A stretch of 64,000 bases of DNA from Microbacterium sp. MF43. GTDB lineage: Bacteria > Actinomycetota > Actinomycetes > Actinomycetales > Microbacteriaceae. The DNA lies in the NCBI RefSeq assembly GCF_012847295.1, contig NZ_JABBDY010000005.1:229653-293652 (forward strand), written 5' to 3'. Position 1 is the stretch's first letter. The number at the start of each line of letters is the position of its first letter. A model generated the notes under the pieces. The model worked only from the letters and a program-made list of their open reading frames with translations. It was not told where the DNA came from and did no database searches. A program made the translations under genes and the position numbers. Below are positions 63,123 through 64,000 of the stretch, in pieces.

Positions 63123-63788
63123 TCAGGGACTCGGGCGCTCCGCCTCACCGATCGGAAGGCTGTGCCACGTGTCGAACGCCAGCTCGGCTGCGGCCCCGGC
63201 GTCACCCGCGGCGCAGAGGGCGATGAGGTCCGCGTGGCGCTCGGCCGACGAGAAGCGATCGACCGACAGGAACCGGAGCTGCTCGGCCCGCCGAAGGACC
63301 GGCGTGTACAGATCGAGCACGGCGACGAGCGCGGCGTTGCGGGCGTTGGCGACGAGGACTCCGTGGAACTCGTCGTCGGCGGCGATCGCCGCCTCGGCGT
63401 CGCCCGCGTCGATGGCGGCGGCGAACCGCTCGTTCGCAAGGCGCATGGCCTCGAGCTGGTCCGGTGCGAGCGTGGGCACCGCCTCGCGCGCGGCGAGGCC
63501 ATGCATCGCCGCGACCACGTCGCGCGCCCCGCGGACCGCGTCTTCCTCCACCACGGCGACCGCGGTGGACCGACCCGGCCGCGCGACGACCAGACCGCTC
63601 TCGGCCAGCCGCAGCAGCGCTTCGCGCACGGGCGTGCGGCTCACGCCGAGCCACTCGGCGAGCTCGCCGTCCCGCAGGCTCTCGCCGGGCGCCAGGGTGC
63701 CGTCGATGATCGCGTCACGCAGCTGGACGTAGACGTCGTCGCGCAGCAGCGAACGACCTTTCGGGGCGGACGAGGCAGGGACCGGCAT
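63123..63788 (-). CDS. GntR-family regulator, FCD type
   Basis: A 221-residue protein: winged helix about 12-75 (LRDAIIDGTLAPGESLRDGELAEWLGVSRTPVREAL) and FCD domain. The ATG at 63788 touches a TGCAA/TTGCA palindrome; longer in-frame ATG starts at 63809 or 63824 are less likely. It probably represses itself and the hydrolase at 62367. Ligand is unknown. Confidence 0.87.
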   Translation of the reverse strand: MPVPASSAPKGRSLLRDDVYVQLRDAIIDGTLAPGESLRDGELAEWLGVSRTPVREALLRLAESGLVVARPGRSTAVAVVEEDAVRGARDVVAAMHGLAAREAVPTLAPDQLEAMRLANERFAAAIDAGDAEAAIAADDEFHGVLVANARNAALVAVLDLYTPVLRRAEQLRFLSVDRFSSAERHADLIALCAAGDAGAAAELAFDTWHSLPIGEAERPSP

Positions 63789-63801
63789 GCAACATATTGC
63801 A
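63788..63801. promoter_or_regulatory. Autoregulatory GntR operator
   Basis: TGCAACATATTGCA: TGCAA and TTGCA arms four bases apart. Same arms as 62291-62306. It overlaps the start codon of the GntR gene. Confidence 0.75.
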
Positions 63802-63921
63802 CACACCATCTGAAGCCGCGTCAAACCGGCCGAGCGTCCAGTCAGTTATGACCCATCTCTCGTCCTGCTCCAGATCCGTCGGGAGCCTGACCCGGTTTCC
63901 CGGACGGTTCTTGTGTGTTGA

Positions 63922-64000
63922 TCATGCCGCGATCTCGGCGGCGGTGTGAAGTGCTTCGTAGTCGGCCGGGCTGAGGTCGCCCAGGCTGGTGTGCCGGCGG
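63922..64000 (-). CDS. IS3-family transposase, C-terminal end (cut by window edge)
   Basis: The frame ends RRHTSLGDLSPADYEALHTA then AEIAA and TGA at 63922. The motif HTSLG.LSPADYE is that of IS3-family OrfB C-termini. About 80 bases of non-coding sequence follow to the left and should contain the terminal inverted repeat, but I cannot fix its edge. The rest of the element is outside the window. Confidence 0.8.
   Translation of the reverse strand, partial: RRHTSLGDLSPADYEALHTAAEIAA

Overview
The window is a contiguous piece of a high-GC actinobacterial chromosome. The gene set fits Microbacteriaceae, most likely Microbacterium or a close relative: an HspR/HAIR-controlled dnaK operon, ferredoxin-type sulfite reductase with heterodimeric CysDN, DUF6325/SHOCT proteins, FCD-type GntR regulators, and a TANNNT box six bases before many start codons. 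This placement is inferred from gene content and style; there is no rRNA in the window. There are 67 CDS entries (two cut by the window edges), one pseudogene and one tRNA-Gly. I see no CRISPR array or prophage, and only one IS3-type transposase end at the right edge.

Layout. 1-2.4 kb: partial MalT-like regulator, a small orphan protein and a SHOCT/DUF6325/SHOCT trio. 2.4-7.4 kb: K+ channel, DUF998 and AI-2E-type membrane proteins, DUF2252, MmcQ-like. 7.4-11.6 kb: dnaK-grpE-dnaJ-hspR with two HAIR operators around the promoter. 11.6-16 kb: amidohydrolase, a frameshifted VOC relic and two exporters. 16-17.8 kb: two divergent His-rich MarR-type proteins sharing an ACATG-rich operator region. 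18-30.1 kb: sulfur assimilation, sirohydrochlorin chelatase then an almost fully overlapping run sir-cysH-cysD-cysN-ssuABC-like-cobA-fpr-fdx-TrxR-like. 30.2-36 kb: polyamine-type ABC transporter (potABCD) divergent from a GntR regulator translationally coupled to a soluble Cache-domain protein. 36-53.8 kb: housekeeping and accessory genes (dcd, tRNA-Gly, EamA, a serine-hydrolase-fold lipoprotein with degenerate active site, DUF2470 and heme oxygenase, PIF1-like helicase, CopD-CtaG fusion, HU, TetR/hydrolase pair, esterase, K+ channel, rpmB-rpmG-rpsN, MPG glycosylase, DHA2 exporter). 53.8-60.3 kb: a seven-gene zinc operon behind one Zur-like box, znuA-znuC-znuB-zur-permease-TIGR03943-propeller lipid/membrane protein. 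60.4-64 kb: glycosyltransferase, a hydrolase/GntR pair with matching operators, and the IS3 end.

How genes work together. Electrons for sulfite reduction would pass from NADPH via Fpr and Fdx to Sir; CbiX and CobA supply siroheme; SsuABC-like proteins import the sulfur source; CysDN and CysH make and reduce APS. The Pot cluster couples uptake to a regulator and a ligand-sensing domain. The zinc operon joins import, Zur and a DUF318 permease/TIGR03943 pair.

Most unusual structure. Members of one palindromic repeat family lie inside the reading frames of cysD and cysN as in-frame N-terminal insertions of about 26 residues, with related single arms and a variant between genes. A different palindrome sits inside the TIGR03943 frame. 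These look like protein-coding palindromic elements comparable in concept to those of Rickettsia. A second window-wide pattern is the near-invariant 6-base gap between a TANNNT box and the start codon at many genes, which argues for widespread leaderless transcription and also fixes several start codons.
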